From Nonomuraea candida (GTDB lineage Bacteria; Actinomycetota; Actinomycetes; Streptosporangiales; Streptosporangiaceae), in NCBI RefSeq assembly GCF_000725485.1, contig NZ_JOAG01000020.1:62001-126000 (forward strand): 64,000 bases of DNA, in the 5' to 3' direction. Position 1 is the first letter of the stretch; every line of letters begins with the position of its first letter. Shown here one piece after another: positions 37,334 through 46,910 of the stretch. The notes beneath the pieces are model-generated. The model was not told the DNA's origin, made no database searches, and worked only from the letters and a program-made list of their open reading frames with translations. Both the position numbers and the translations under genes were made by a program.

Positions 37334-39826
37334 GTGCGGCGACTGAGCGTGCCGGGCGTGATCCCTCCACCCGTTCACGGGCATCTGCGGCTCGGCGACC
37401 CGCCCGATGAACCGGCCGCCATCACGGTCAACTCGCGTCACCTGTCCCGCGCGGGCAGGCCCTGGTTCCCGGTGTCGGGGGAGTTCCACTACGCCCGTCA
37501 CCCGGCGGAGGAGTGGCATGAAGAGCTGCTCAAGATGCGCGCCGGAGGAGTGACGGTCGTGGCCACGTACCTCTTCTGGAACCTGCACGAGGAGCGGCGC
37601 GGCGTCTTCGACTGGAGCGGCGACCGGGACCTGCGGCGGTTCGTGACGACGTGCGCCGGGCTGGGCCTGGACGTGGTGGCGCGGATCGGTCCGTGGGCGC
37701 ACGGCGAGTCCCGCAACGGCGGCTTCCCCGACTGGGTGGTGGTCGAGGACTGCGTGCCCCGCACCGACGACCCGCGCTACCTGCGGCTCGTCCGGCCGTG
37801 GTTCGCGCAGATCGGTGCCCGGCTGCGCGGGCTCACCCGCGCCGCCGGCGGGCCGGTCGTGGCCGTGCAGGTGGAGAACGAGCTGCCGGACCAGCCCGGC
37901 CACCTCCTCACCCTCAAGCGGATGGCGCAGGAGTGCGGCATCGACGCGCCGCTGTGGACCGCCACCGGCTGGGGGCACGTCCGGCTTCCGCCCGGCGAGC
38001 TGATCCCGCTGTTCGGCGGCTACCCGGAGGCCGCCTGGGACACCGCGCACGACGGCCGGCCGGCGCAGAGCCGCACCCACTACTTCTTCGGGCCGGGCAG
38101 GGACGACGACTCGATCGGCGCGGACCTGCGCCCCGCCGGGGACGCCGCCGCCGACGACGACGAGAGCCGGCTGGCGCTTTACCCGTTCGCCACGTGCGAG
38201 CTGGGCGGCGGGATGTACACCTCCTACCACCGCCGGCCCGTCGTGACGGCCGCCGACGTGGCCGCGCTGGCGCTGGTGAAGCTGGGCAGCGGGTCGGTGT
38301 GGCAGGGCTACTACATGTACCACGGCGGCTCGCAGCGGATCGGCGAGCTGTCCACGCTGCAGGAGTCGCACGCCACCGGCTACCCCAACGACTGCCCGGT
38401 GATCGACTACGACTTCCAGGCCCCGCTCGGCGCGTACGGCCAGTTCCGCGACTCCTACCGGCACCTGCGCCTGCAGCACCTCTGGCTGGCCTGCGATGGG
38501 CCGGACCTGGCCACCATGACGCCGTTCGTCCCGCCGGACGCGCCGCGGGACACCGCCGACCGGGAGGTGCTGCGCTGGGCGGTGCGCTCCGACGGGCGGT
38601 CGGGGTTCCTGTTCGTCAACAACCACCAGCCCGCCGAGCCGCTGCCCGCCCACGAGGGGGTGCGCTTCGCCGTCGAACTGGGCGGGCGGGAGCTGGTCGT
38701 GCCACGCGAGCCGGTGACCGTGCCTTCGGGGGCGTACTTCGTCTGGCCGCTCGCCCGCGCGGTGGGGGAGAGCGTGCTGCTGACCGCGACCGCGCAGCCG
38801 GTGTGCGTGATCGACGCCGGCGAGCCCGTGCACGTGTTCACGCAGACCGCCGGCATCCCCGTCGAGCTGGTCTTCGACGCCGCGACCGTCGCGGACGTCG
38901 AGGGGCCCGCGTCGGTGCGGCGCGACGGGGGCGAGGTCGTGGTGAGCGGGCTGGCGCCGGGCACGGGCTGCCTGCTCCGGGTGACCGGGCCGTCCGGCGG
39001 GCGCGCCGCCGTCCTGGTGCTCGACCACGACAGCGCGCTCACCGCGACCCGGGGGCGGCTCTGGGGCGCCGACCGGCTCGTGCTCAGCGACGGGCCCGCC
39101 GTCATCGACGACGACCGCCTGATCGTGTACGGCGAGAGCCCCGCCGTACGGATCTTCCCGGCCCCGGACCCCATGCCCGTCGCTCCGGACCCCGTGACGG
39201 CCGTCCCGGATCCCGTGCCCGCCGCCTCGAACCCCGTGCCGGCCGACCCGGGGCACGGTCCGACTGCCGTGGATCCCATGCCGGCCGTCCAGGAGCTCGG
39301 GCGGGCTTCGCGCGGCGGGCGGGTGGACGGCGTGTTCGGCGTGGTCGAGCCGCCCGCCCCGGCGGGCCCGCCGCCGCGGGTGCGGGTCGAGGCCGTCAAA
39401 GCGGCCGGGCCGGCCCGGCCGCCGGTGATCGACCCCGCCTCCGGGCGGGCCTCCGCGCCCACGGACGCCGACTTCGACCACGCCGCCGTCTACCGGATCA
39501 CGGTCGGGGAAGAGGCGTTCGCGGGGGACGGGGAGGTGCTGCTGCGGCTGGACTGGACCGGCGACGTGGGCCGCGCCCACCTCGGCGGCCGGCTCGTGGC
39601 CGACCAGTTCTGGCACGGCCAGGTCTGGGAGATCGGGCTGCGCAGGTTCCGCGAGGAGATCCTGGAGCACGGGCTGGAGCTGAGGCTGCTGCCGCTGCGC
39701 GAGCACGCGCCCGTCTACGTCTCCCCGCACGTCCGGCCGGCCGCCTACCCGGACGGTGAGGTCCTGGAGCTGCGTTCGGTCACCCTGGTCCCGATGCCCC
39801 GCACCGTACTGCCCGCCCGGCCGTGA
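37334..39826 (+). CDS. Glycoside hydrolase family 35 beta-galactosidase
   Basis: An 830-residue enzyme without a signal peptide, so probably cytoplasmic. Residues 30-350 are the GH35 barrel: FPVSGEFHYARHP, YLFWNLHEERRGVFDWSG, AVQVENE (acid/base E183) and FATCELGGGM (nucleophile E289). C-terminal beta domains follow. Residues 610-660 are a Pro/Asp/Ala repeat linker (APDPMPVAPDPV type), unusual within this family. It should release terminal beta-galactose. The GTG at 37334 has AAAGG upstream; an ATG two bases earlier is out of frame. Confidence 0.88.
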   Translation: MRRLSVPGVIPPPVHGHLRLGDPPDEPAAITVNSRHLSRAGRPWFPVSGEFHYARHPAEEWHEELLKMRAGGVTVVATYLFWNLHEERRGVFDWSGDRDLRRFVTTCAGLGLDVVARIGPWAHGESRNGGFPDWVVVEDCVPRTDDPRYLRLVRPWFAQIGARLRGLTRAAGGPVVAVQVENELPDQPGHLLTLKRMAQECGIDAPLWTATGWGHVRLPPGELIPLFGGYPEAAWDTAHDGRPAQSRTHYFFGPGRDDDSIGADLRPAGDAAADDDESRLALYPFATCELGGGMYTSYHRRPVVTAADVAALALVKLGSGSVWQGYYMYHGGSQRIGELSTLQESHATGYPNDCPVIDYDFQAPLGAYGQFRDSYRHLRLQHLWLACDGPDLATMTPFVPPDAPRDTADREVLRWAVRSDGRSGFLFVNNHQPAEPLPAHEGVRFAVELGGRELVVPREPVTVPSGAYFVWPLARAVGESVLLTATAQPVCVIDAGEPVHVFTQTAGIPVELVFDAATVADVEGPASVRRDGGEVVVSGLAPGTGCLLRVTGPSGGRAAVLVLDHDSALTATRGRLWGADRLVLSDGPAVIDDDRLIVYGESPAVRIFPAPDPMPVAPDPVTAVPDPVPAASNPVPADPGHGPTAVDPMPAVQELGRASRGGRVDGVFGVVEPPAPAGPPPRVRVEAVKAAGPARPPVIDPASGRASAPTDADFDHAAVYRITVGEEAFAGDGEVLLRLDWTGDVGRAHLGGRLVADQFWHGQVWEIGLRRFREEILEHGLELRLLPLREHAPVYVSPHVRPAAYPDGEVLELRSVTLVPMPRTVLPARP

Positions 39827-39908
39827 CGCCCGGCCTCTGCCGGGCCCCTGCCAGGCCCCTGCCCGGCCCCTGCCCGCCCGGCCGTGACGCCGCCGCTGTG
39901 ATTCGCAC

Positions 39909-39946
39909 CACTTGAACACCGTTCAGGCTTGAACGGTGTTCAAGTG
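39909..39946. promoter_or_regulatory. Perfect 17-bp inverted repeat: twin TetR operators
   Basis: 39909-39925 and 39930-39946 are exact reverse complements with a four-base centre. Each arm is itself a TetR-type site: TTGAACACCGTTCA at 39912-39925 and TTGAACGGTGTTCAA at 39929-39943. A promoter overlaps it: TTGAAC (39929-39934), 18 bases, CACACT (39953-39958), six bases, ATG at 39965. Likely autoregulation of the TetR-SIP operon. Confidence 0.75.
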
Positions 39947-39964
39947 GGCTGTCACACTCCACGC

Positions 39965-40576
39965 ATGCAGTTGAAACGTGCGGACGTGGTGACCGGAGCG
40001 CTGGACCTGCTCGACACCGACGGCCTCGACGGGCTGACCATGCGCAAGCTCGGCGCCCGGCTCGGGGTTCAGGCCGGCGGCATCTACTGGCACTTCAAGA
40101 ACAAGGAGGCCCTGCTCGACGCGATGGCCGACCGGATCGTCGGCGGGCTCACCCAGACCCCCCTGGCTCCCGGCCCCTGGGACGCGCAACTGACGGAGCT
40201 GGCGCACCGCCTGCGCCGCGCCCTGCTCGCCCACCGGGACGGCGCCCGCGTGGTCGCCGGCACCCACGTGCCCGAGCCGAACACGGTGCGCGGCGGCGAG
40301 CATGCCGTGCGCATCCTGGCCGACGCGGGCTTCCCGATCGACCGGGTCGGCTGGGTCGTCTTCGCGGTTCTGTACTACGTGCTCGGCCACACGATCGAGG
40401 AGCAGGCGCAGCGGGCGGCCGGCGACTGGGAGCGGCGCGTGGCGACACTGGCGGACGAGGACCTGACGCGCGCGGTGAGCAGCACGATCGGGGCCGACCC
40501 CGAGGAGCGCTTCGCCTACGGCCTGGAGCTCTTCCTCGACGGCGTGCGCCTGCGGCTCGCGGAGGCGCGGCCATGA
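39965..40576 (+). CDS. TetR-family regulator (TetR class with C-terminal TetR_C domain)
   Basis: A 203-residue repressor. HTH: LTMRKLGARLGVQAGGIYWHFKNKEALLDAMA. The C-terminal part resembles the TetR_C ligand domain, with HRDGARVVAGTHVPEPNT. It probably binds the twin operators immediately upstream, which overlap its promoter. Its stop overlaps an ATG of the duplicated start of the siderophore-interacting protein, so both are one operon. Confidence 0.85.
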   Translation: MQLKRADVVTGALDLLDTDGLDGLTMRKLGARLGVQAGGIYWHFKNKEALLDAMADRIVGGLTQTPLAPGPWDAQLTELAHRLRRALLAHRDGARVVAGTHVPEPNTVRGGEHAVRILADAGFPIDRVGWVVFAVLYYVLGHTIEEQAQRAAGDWERRVATLADEDLTRAVSSTIGADPEERFAYGLELFLDGVRLRLAEARP

Positions 40577-40679
40577 TCCCGAAGGTCAAGCGGCCGGGCG
40601 ACCGGCGCGTGATCCCGCTGGAGGCGCGGCCATGATCCCCAAGGTCAAGCGGCCCGGCGACCGGCGCGTGATCCCGCTG
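40562..40679 (+). repeat. 59-bp tandem duplication of a gene start
   Basis: 40562-40620 is repeated at 40621-40679 with two substitutions. Each copy has GAGGCGCGGCCATGATCCC, i.e. a start codon. As 59 is not a multiple of three, the first copy is out of frame with the gene: its ATG (40573) gives a 20-residue peptide whose TGA overlaps the second ATG (40632). Confidence 0.85.
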
Positions 40680-41438
40680 GAGGTCCGCGCCAACGTCCGG
40701 GTCAGCCCGTCGTTCAGCCGGCTCACCTTCGGCGGCCCGGCCCTGGCCGGGTTCACCGGCATCGGCCTCGACCACAGCGTGCGGCTCTTCTTCCCCCGCG
40801 CCGGCCAGGACCGGCTGTGGCTCCCGAGCCTGAACAACGACGCCTGGATGGCCCAGACGATGCTTCAGCCCGTCTCCCGGCGCCCGTGGGTGCGCAACTA
40901 CACGGTGTACGCGTACCGTCCGGACGAGCAGGAGCTGGACATCGAGTTCGCCCTGCACGGCGACCACGGGCCCGCCTCCGCCTGGGCCGCCCGGGCCCGC
41001 CCCGGCGACCCGGCCGGCATCTTCGCGGAGGGCTACAGCTACCTGCCGCCGGACGGCGCCGACCGGCAGCTGCTGGTGGGGGACGAGAGCGCGCTGCCGG
41101 CGATCCTGTCCATCCTGTCCTCCGCCCCGGCCGGCCTCACCGGGCACGCCTTCCTGGAGGTGCCGGAGAGCGCCGACATCCGCGAGCACGTCGACCGCCC
41201 CGAGGGCGTGCGGGTGACGTGGCTGCCGCGCGACGGCTCCGGCACCATCCCCGGAGCCCTCGCCCTGGAGGCCGTCCGGCAGGCCCCCGGCCTGGGCGCC
41301 CCCGACTACGCCTGGATCGCCGGCGAGTCGCGGCTGGCCACCGGCGTGCGCCGCCACCTGGTCGGCGAACGCCACCTCGACAAGAAGCAGATCGCCTTCA
41401 TCGGCTACTGGCGGCACGGCCGCTCCAGCCCCGGCTGA
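40632..41438 (+). CDS. Siderophore-interacting protein (flavin-dependent ferric reductase)
   Basis: A 268-residue protein of the SIP family. FAD-binding domain: SFSRLTFGGPAL and RNYTVYAYRPDEQELDIEFALHG; NAD(P)H-like domain: RQLLVGDESALPAI and YAWIAGESRLATGVRRHL. It releases iron from imported siderophores by reduction. It is translated from the second copy of a duplicated start; the first copy (ATG 40573) overlaps the TetR stop and ends at this ATG, so ribosomes could restart here. Confidence 0.88.
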   Translation: MIPKVKRPGDRRVIPLEVRANVRVSPSFSRLTFGGPALAGFTGIGLDHSVRLFFPRAGQDRLWLPSLNNDAWMAQTMLQPVSRRPWVRNYTVYAYRPDEQELDIEFALHGDHGPASAWAARARPGDPAGIFAEGYSYLPPDGADRQLLVGDESALPAILSILSSAPAGLTGHAFLEVPESADIREHVDRPEGVRVTWLPRDGSGTIPGALALEAVRQAPGLGAPDYAWIAGESRLATGVRRHLVGERHLDKKQIAFIGYWRHGRSSPG

Positions 41439-41690
41439 CCGGCGGGCGGAGCGCGCCCGCGCGCCTGCTTCCGGCCGGGATAATTCACCGCCAATATCGC
41501 GGCCCGCAAATCGCCGTCCGATGGCAGAATGGGGTGGCAAGGCCCGGGGCCGCATTATTCTCACTTCCGGGACCGAGCAACGGTTAGTGGCGGTGCGGGC
41601 GCCTTGCCGCGTGATTCCTGCGGTAATGGCCGTCGTGGACGCACCCCGCCTTGACGACAGTGCTGGTGATCGTCATCGACGGGGAAAGTT
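41439..41690. other. Intergenic region before the first orphan response regulator
   Basis: AT-richer than the flanks, with no gene. TTGACG near 41651 could be a -35, but the matching -10 is poor. No strong hairpin is seen. Confidence 0.3.
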
Positions 41691-42365
41691 ATGCGGGTGC
41701 TGGTGGTTGACGACAACGCGGTCGCGGCCGAATCCGTTCTGCGGGACCTGCGGCGGGTCGGCTACGCCGTCGACCACGTGGAGACGCGTGAGGCCGCTCT
41801 GCGATCGTGTGATCGGGCTGACCTGGTGCTGCTCGACCTCGGTCTCTCCGGATGCGACGCCCTGGCGGTGTGCCGCGAGATCCGCGCCCGCTGCGACGTG
41901 CCGATCATCGCGTTCACGGACCAGCGCGACGAGCTGGAGTGCGTGCTCGGGCTGAAGGCGGGGTCGGACGACTGCCTGGTGAAGCCGTACGGGTTCCGGG
42001 AGCTCATCGCTCGCATCGAAGCCGTGATGCGCCGGGCAAGGCCGCGCCCCCGGCCGCCGGCGGCGCTCACCCGTGCCGGGCTGCGCATCGATCCCGAGAC
42101 CCGGGAGGTCCGCGTCGGCGGCGAGCCCGTCAGCCTGACACGCAAGGAGTTCGACCTGCTGTGGGCCCTGGCGTCCCGGGGTGACGGCGTCGTGTCCAGG
42201 GAAGAGCTCATGTCGGCGGTCTGGGACGAGCCGTCGACGCAACCGGGGCGCACCATCGACACGCACGTCTACAGCCTGCGCGCCAAACTCGGCGGCGACT
42301 GGATCATCACCGTCCGCGGCGTCGGCTACCGTCTCGGCGACGGGGGCGAGGGCTTCCGCGGGTGA
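41691..42365 (+). CDS. Orphan OmpR-family response regulator
   Basis: A 224-residue protein. The receiver domain (1-115) has VVDD (D7, D8), acceptor D49 in LVLLDLGL, and KPY. The winged-helix domain (130-220) has SLTRKEFDLLWALA and TIDTHVYSLRAKLG, then TVRGVGYRLG. GGGGAAAG precedes the ATG. No histidine kinase is nearby. It is clearly related to the regulator at 51761 (shared GSDDCLxKPYxFxELxARIEAVMRR), and the two bracket the polyketide relic, so a pathway role is likely. Confidence 0.9.
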   Translation: MRVLVVDDNAVAAESVLRDLRRVGYAVDHVETREAALRSCDRADLVLLDLGLSGCDALAVCREIRARCDVPIIAFTDQRDELECVLGLKAGSDDCLVKPYGFRELIARIEAVMRRARPRPRPPAALTRAGLRIDPETREVRVGGEPVSLTRKEFDLLWALASRGDGVVSREELMSAVWDEPSTQPGRTIDTHVYSLRAKLGGDWIITVRGVGYRLGDGGEGFRG

Positions 42366-42636
42366 CCGCCTCCTGACTGCCGCGCCCACCGGTGACGCCT
42401 CACGGCGATCGCCCTGCGACGGCCGCCCGTCCGCCGGCCATCGCCGCCGGGCGGCGCCCGGACGCCTGGAGGGCTGGCCCCGATGCCGCCGGCCGGAGCG
42501 CCGTGAACAGTGGGTCCGTTCGCCCGGAGAGCCCGCGCCGGCGCGGCGCGGGCGGGCCCGCCCGGCCGCGGGACAGGCGCCGGCGGATCGACGGCAATCG
42601 CCGGACTTTGCACTCCTCTGACATTCACCTCACCTG
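42366..42636. other. GC-rich gap before the carboxylase fragment
   Basis: No gene with a recognisable product. An in-frame TGA at 42619-42621 closes the carboxylase frame six codons before homology starts. Confidence 0.4.
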
Positions 42637-43215
42637 CGGCTGCAGGTCGAGCATCCGGTCACCGAGGAGGTCACCGGCATCGACCTGGTCCGCGAGCAGT
42701 TCCGCATCGCCGCGGGCGAGGAACTGGGCTACGGCGATCCGAGCCCGCGCGGCCACTCCATCGAGTTCCGGATCAACGCCGAGGACCCCGGCCGCGGCTT
42801 CCTCCCCATGCCCGGCACCGTGACGGAGTTCGCGCCGCCGGCGGGGCCCGGGGTCCGGCTGGACGCGGGAGTGGAGAGCGGGAGCACGATCGGTCCCGCC
42901 TGGGACTCCCTGCTGGCCAAGCTGATCGTCACCGGCGCCACCCGCGAGCAGGCCCTGCGGCGGGCGGCGCGGGCCCTGGCGGAGTTCCGGGTCGGCGGCG
43001 TGGCCACGGTCCTGCCGTTTCACCGGAAGGTGGTCGGTGATCCGGCCTTCGCGCCGGAGCGGGCGGGCGCGCCCGGTCCGTTCACGGTCCACACCCGCTG
43101 GATAGAGACGGAGTTCGTCAACGACATCGCGCCGTTCACCACCGTGGTGCAGCCGGAGGCCGCGCCGGACCACGAGACGATCGTCGTCGAGGTGTGCGGC
43201 AAGCGCTTGGAGGTG
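42637..43215 (+). pseudogene. Acyl-CoA carboxylase A subunit (biotin carboxylase), central fragment
   Basis: The frame opens directly inside a conserved motif, [18 protein letters not shown], and continues with [29 protein letters not shown] and [12 protein letters not shown] to KRLEVSLPP. These are the last third of the biotin carboxylase domain and the linker. The ATP-grasp N-terminus and the C-terminal biotinyl domain (MKM lysine) are absent. There is no start, so this cannot be functional. The intact beta and epsilon partners lie at 46911 and 48479. Confidence 0.85.
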
Positions 43216-43237
43216 TCCCTCCCGCCCTTGCTCGGCG

Positions 43238-44230
43238 CTGGCCGCCGCGGACTGGGCGCTGGCCGATGCCGCGGTGCGCCCGGCGGAGCTGCCCGCGTTC
43301 GACATGGGCGTGGTCACCGCCGCCTCGTCGGGCGGCTTCGAGTTCGGCCAGGGCGAGCTGCGCAAGCTCTGGAGCCAGGGCGGCCAGTACGTCAGCGCGT
43401 ACCAGTCCTTCGCCTGGTTCTACGCCGTCAACAGCGGCCAGATCTCCATCCGCAACGCCATGAAGGGGCCCAGCGGGGTGGTCGTCAGCGACCAGGCCGG
43501 CGGCCTCGACGCGGTGGCGCAGGCGAGCAGGCAGATCAGGAAGGGCACCAGCCTCGTCGTCACGGGCGCGGTGGACGCCTCGATCTGCCCGTGGGGCTGG
43601 GTGGCGCAGATGGCGGGCGGCCGGCTCAGCACCAGCGACGAGCCGGCCGGGGCGTACCTGCCCTTCGACGCGCGGGCGCGCGGCCACGTGCCGGGCGAGG
43701 GCGGGGCGCTGCTCATCGTGGAGGCCGAGCGGGCGGCGCGCGAGCGCGGCGCCCGGATCTACGGCGAGATCGCCGGGTACGGGGCCACGTTCGACTCCAA
43801 GCCCGGCACGGGACGCGCCCCCGGGCTGCGCAAGGCCATCGAGCTGGCCCTGGGCCAGGCGGGGGCCGACCCGCGCGACGTGGACGTGGTCTTCGCCGAC
43901 GCCGCGGCGATCCCCGAGCTCGACCGGGTGGAGGCCACGGCGATCAGCGAGGTGTTCGGGGCCCGGGGCGTCCCGGTCACCGCCCCCAAGACGATGACCG
44001 GGCGGCTGTACTCGGGCGCGGCCCCGCTGGACCTCGCCGCCGCCTTCCTGGCCATGCGCGACGGCCTGATCCCGCCCACCGTGAACGTCGAACCCGACCC
44101 CGGCTACGGCCTGGACCTGGTCGCTTCCCGGCCCCGTACGGCCCGGGTGCGCACGGCGCTGGTCCTCGCCCGCGGCCACGGCGGTTTCAACTCCGCCCTG
44201 GTCGTCCGGACCCTCCGGCGGGCGTCCTGA
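43238..44230 (+). pseudogene. Type II PKS chain-length factor (KS-beta), 5'-truncated
   Basis: About 330 codons of a ketosynthase chain-length factor. From [14 protein letters not shown] to the stop it follows the family: [36 protein letters not shown], then [14 protein letters not shown] with Gln in place of the active-site Cys, the hallmark of KS-beta, and [21 protein letters not shown]. The first 70-90 residues are missing and the sequence joins the carboxylase fragment in another frame. A GTG at 43274 could start a truncated protein. KS-alpha and ACP, which should precede and follow, are not present. Confidence 0.85.
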
Positions 44231-44233
44231 ACC

Positions 44234-44277
44234 GAGGCCCTCCGCCGGCTCCACCCCCATGGCCGGAGGAGGGCCTC
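44234..44277 (+). terminator. 16-bp hairpin after the KS-beta fragment
   Basis: 44234-44249 pairs with 44262-44277 with a single mismatch across a 12-base loop, four bases after the stop. Confidence 0.7.
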
Positions 44278-44389
44278 TTCCGGCACGACTTTCCCGCACA
44301 GCATCCGGCACAGCTTCCGGCATTGCTGCTGGCCGCCGGCGTCGAGGGCGTGCTGCGCGCCGCCTCGATCAGGCTGCCCACGGTCTTCG
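44278..44389 (+). other. Unassigned short segment between two gene relics
   Basis: One plus-strand frame reads [20 protein letters not shown] and [15 protein letters not shown] without a start or stop of its own. Codon pattern suggests it was coding. It may be a piece of a third broken gene, but I cannot name it. Confidence 0.3.
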
Positions 44390-45136
44390 AAGATCGGCGA
44401 GTTGCTGCGCCGGGACAACGTGGTCAACATGGACGCCCGTACGGTCATCGCCTGCTTTCCCACGGCCGTCAACGACTCCAGGGCGCTGCACTCCGACACC
44501 CAGATGTTGTCGTGGTTCACCGCCGAGCGGGCCCGCCGCGAGATCGACGCCAGGCTCATCCCGCTGCGGGACGTGGACGGCTGGGACAACGACGCGTTCT
44601 CGCTCGGCAGGCCGGACGGCCGCTACTTCCGGGTCGTGGCGGTCTCCGTGGAGGCCGGCAACCGCGAGGTGAGGGGGTGGTCGCAGCCGCTGATCGAGCC
44701 GACCGGCACGGCGGTCGCCGCGTTCGTGTTCCGGCGCATCGGCGGGGTCCCGCACCTCCTGGTGAACGCCAAGGCGGAGGCCGGCTTCCTGGACGCGGTG
44801 GAGTTGGGCCCCACAGTGCAGTGCACGCCGGGGAACTGGGTGCACCTGCCGGCCCGGGCCAGGCCGCCGTTCCTCGACGTGGTGCTGGCCGCCGGGCCGG
44901 ACCGCGTCCGCTACGAGGCGGTGCACTCGGAGGAGGGCGGCCGGTTCCTGAACGCCGAGAGCCGTTACCTGTTCGTCGAGGCCGGCGAGCGGGAGGCGCC
45001 GCTCGTCCCGCCACCGGGCTACCAGTGGGTCACGCAAGGCCAGCTCAACTCGCTGACGGCCCATGGGCACTACGTCAACGTGCAGGCGAGGACCCTGCTC
45101 TCCTGTCTCAACGCCGGCGCCGTCCACCTGGGGTGA
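44390..45136 (+). pseudogene. NDP-hexose 2,3-dehydratase, C-terminal half
   Basis: Family members are about 450-480 residues made of two homologous halves. Here only the end of the first half ([20 protein letters not shown]) and the whole second half remain: [70 protein letters not shown] and [10 protein letters not shown]. The enzyme makes 2-deoxysugars for glycosylated polyketides. The 5' half is lost, and the only starts are internal (TTG 44402). A 244-residue product could still be made but is unlikely to be active. Confidence 0.8.
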
Positions 45137-45184
45137 GCCGCACATGCCGCCGGACAGGGTCATGCCCCAAAAATACAATGAACG

Positions 45185-45214
45185 CTTTACAAGATGCAGT
45201 GAGCGTTGTACTTT
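45185..45214 (+). promoter_or_regulatory. MFS promoter/operator box
   Basis: TTTACA (45186-45191), 17 bases, TACTTT (45209-45214). The 30-base box matches that at 50831-50860 at its two ends (CTTTAC and CGTTGTACTTT) with identical spacing. It is a probable target of the TetR at 50149. Confidence 0.6.
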
Positions 45215-45269
45215 TAGGGTGCGCCGCCGGAGTGCCGGCGGCGGGCCCCGCTGAAGGAAGGCCGGTGAC

Positions 45270-46853
45270 ATGGCGTCGACAATCCCTCCCCGAGCAGACG
45301 GAAGAACCTGGCTAGGGCTCGCCGTCCTGGTGCTGCCCGCGCTGCTGCTCAGCCTCGACCTGACCGTTCTCAACCTGGCGATCCCCAAGCTGACCGCGGA
45401 GCTGAGACCCACCGGCGCCCAGCTGCTGTGGATCCTCGACATCTATCCGCTCGTCCTGGCCGGGCTCCTCATCCCCATGGGGGCCCTGGGCGACCGGATC
45501 GGCCGCCGCAGGCTGCTGCTCGTCGGCGCCGCCGCCTTCGGGGCGGCCTCGGTGTTCGCCGCGTTCTCGGCCAACGCCGAGATGCTGATCGTGGCCAGGG
45601 GCCTGCTGGGGGTCGCCGGCTCCACCGTGATGCCGTCCACCCTGTCGCTGATCCGCAACATGTTCCGCGACCCCAAGCAGCGCACGCTGGCCATCAGCGT
45701 CTTCATGTCCGGCATCATGGTCGGCGACGCCATCGGCCCGGCGGTCGGCGGCGTGCTGCTGGAGTACTTCTGGTGGGGCTCGGTGTTCCTGCTGGGCGTG
45801 CCGGTCATGCTGCTGGTGATCGCTCTCGGGCCGGCGCTGCTGCCGGAATACCGCGACCCCGCGCCCGGCAGGCTCGACCTCACCAGCGCCGCCCTGCTGG
45901 TGGCGACCATGCTGGCGGTGGTGTTCTCGCTGCAGCACCTCGGCGAGGCCGGCCTCGACCCCCTGTCGCCCGTCGTCCTGGTGATCGGGCTCGGCCTGGG
46001 CGTGGTGTTCGTCCGGCGGCAGCGCAGGCTCGCCGACCCGCTGCTGGACCTGCGGCTGTTCGCCAACCGCTCGTTCACCGTCGGGGCGGTCGTGATCACG
46101 CTGGGCCTCGGCGCGATGTTCGGCGCGTACTACTTCATGGCCCAGTACCTGCAGCTCGTCGCCGGCCTGTCGCCGTTCCAGGCGGGGCTGGCGACCATCC
46201 CCATCACGCTCGGCAGCGTCGGCGGCATCGCGCTCCTGCCGCTGCTGACCAGATGGTTCAGGCCCGCCCGCGTCATGGTCGGCGGACTGGTGGTGGCGGC
46301 CCTCGGGATGGTGGTCATCACCCTGGTCAACGCCGGGGGCGGGATCGCCTTCCTCGTCATAGGCGGCGTGCTGCTCTTCATCGGGCTCGGCATCACGCTG
46401 TCGCTGTGCACCACCATGATCCTCAACTCCGTCCCCGCGGAGAAGGCCGGCGCGGCGTCCGGCGTGCAGGAGACCAGCGCCGAGATGGGTGCCGCGCTCG
46501 GCATCGCGGTGCTGGGCAGCATCGGCACCGCCGTCTACCGCGGTGGCGTCGGCGGCGCGCTCCCCGAGGGCCTGCCCGCGGACCTGCTGCACTCCGCGCA
46601 GGGCACGCTCGGCGGCGCGGTCGCGGCCGCGGCGCACCTGCCCGGCGCCACCGGCGCCGAACTGCTCGACACCGCCCGCCAGGCGTTCACGACCGGGATG
46701 CGGATCAGCACCGGGATCGGCGTGGCCGTCCTGCTCGGCCTCGCCGTCATGGCGGCCGTACGCCTGCGCGGGGAGACGCTCGACGGACAGCTCGCCGACG
46801 ACCTCCCCGAGGCGGTGACCACCACCCCCGACAAGGAACAGACCGGAGGCTGA
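45270..46853 (+). CDS. MFS exporter, DHA2 (EmrB/QacA) family
   Basis: A 527-residue, 14-helix drug:proton antiporter. Motif A is [14 protein letters not shown], motif C region [19 protein letters not shown], and the N-terminal [13 protein letters not shown] is typical of DHA2 exporters, including self-resistance pumps of aromatic polyketide clusters. GAAGGAAGG precedes the ATG. The promoter carries the box shared with the tetR/FMN-reductase divergent region. It heads a plus-strand run of carboxylase, SnoaL-like and SDR genes. Confidence 0.9.
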   Translation: MASTIPPRADGRTWLGLAVLVLPALLLSLDLTVLNLAIPKLTAELRPTGAQLLWILDIYPLVLAGLLIPMGALGDRIGRRRLLLVGAAAFGAASVFAAFSANAEMLIVARGLLGVAGSTVMPSTLSLIRNMFRDPKQRTLAISVFMSGIMVGDAIGPAVGGVLLEYFWWGSVFLLGVPVMLLVIALGPALLPEYRDPAPGRLDLTSAALLVATMLAVVFSLQHLGEAGLDPLSPVVLVIGLGLGVVFVRRQRRLADPLLDLRLFANRSFTVGAVVITLGLGAMFGAYYFMAQYLQLVAGLSPFQAGLATIPITLGSVGGIALLPLLTRWFRPARVMVGGLVVAALGMVVITLVNAGGGIAFLVIGGVLLFIGLGITLSLCTTMILNSVPAEKAGAASGVQETSAEMGAALGIAVLGSIGTAVYRGGVGGALPEGLPADLLHSAQGTLGGAVAAAAHLPGATGAELLDTARQAFTTGMRISTGIGVAVLLGLAVMAAVRLRGETLDGQLADDLPEAVTTTPDKEQTGG

Positions 46854-46910
46854 CCCGGTGCTCGCCGGCACGGCATGGCCGGGTCTCCGCACACACGAAA
46901 GGAGTGGGCC

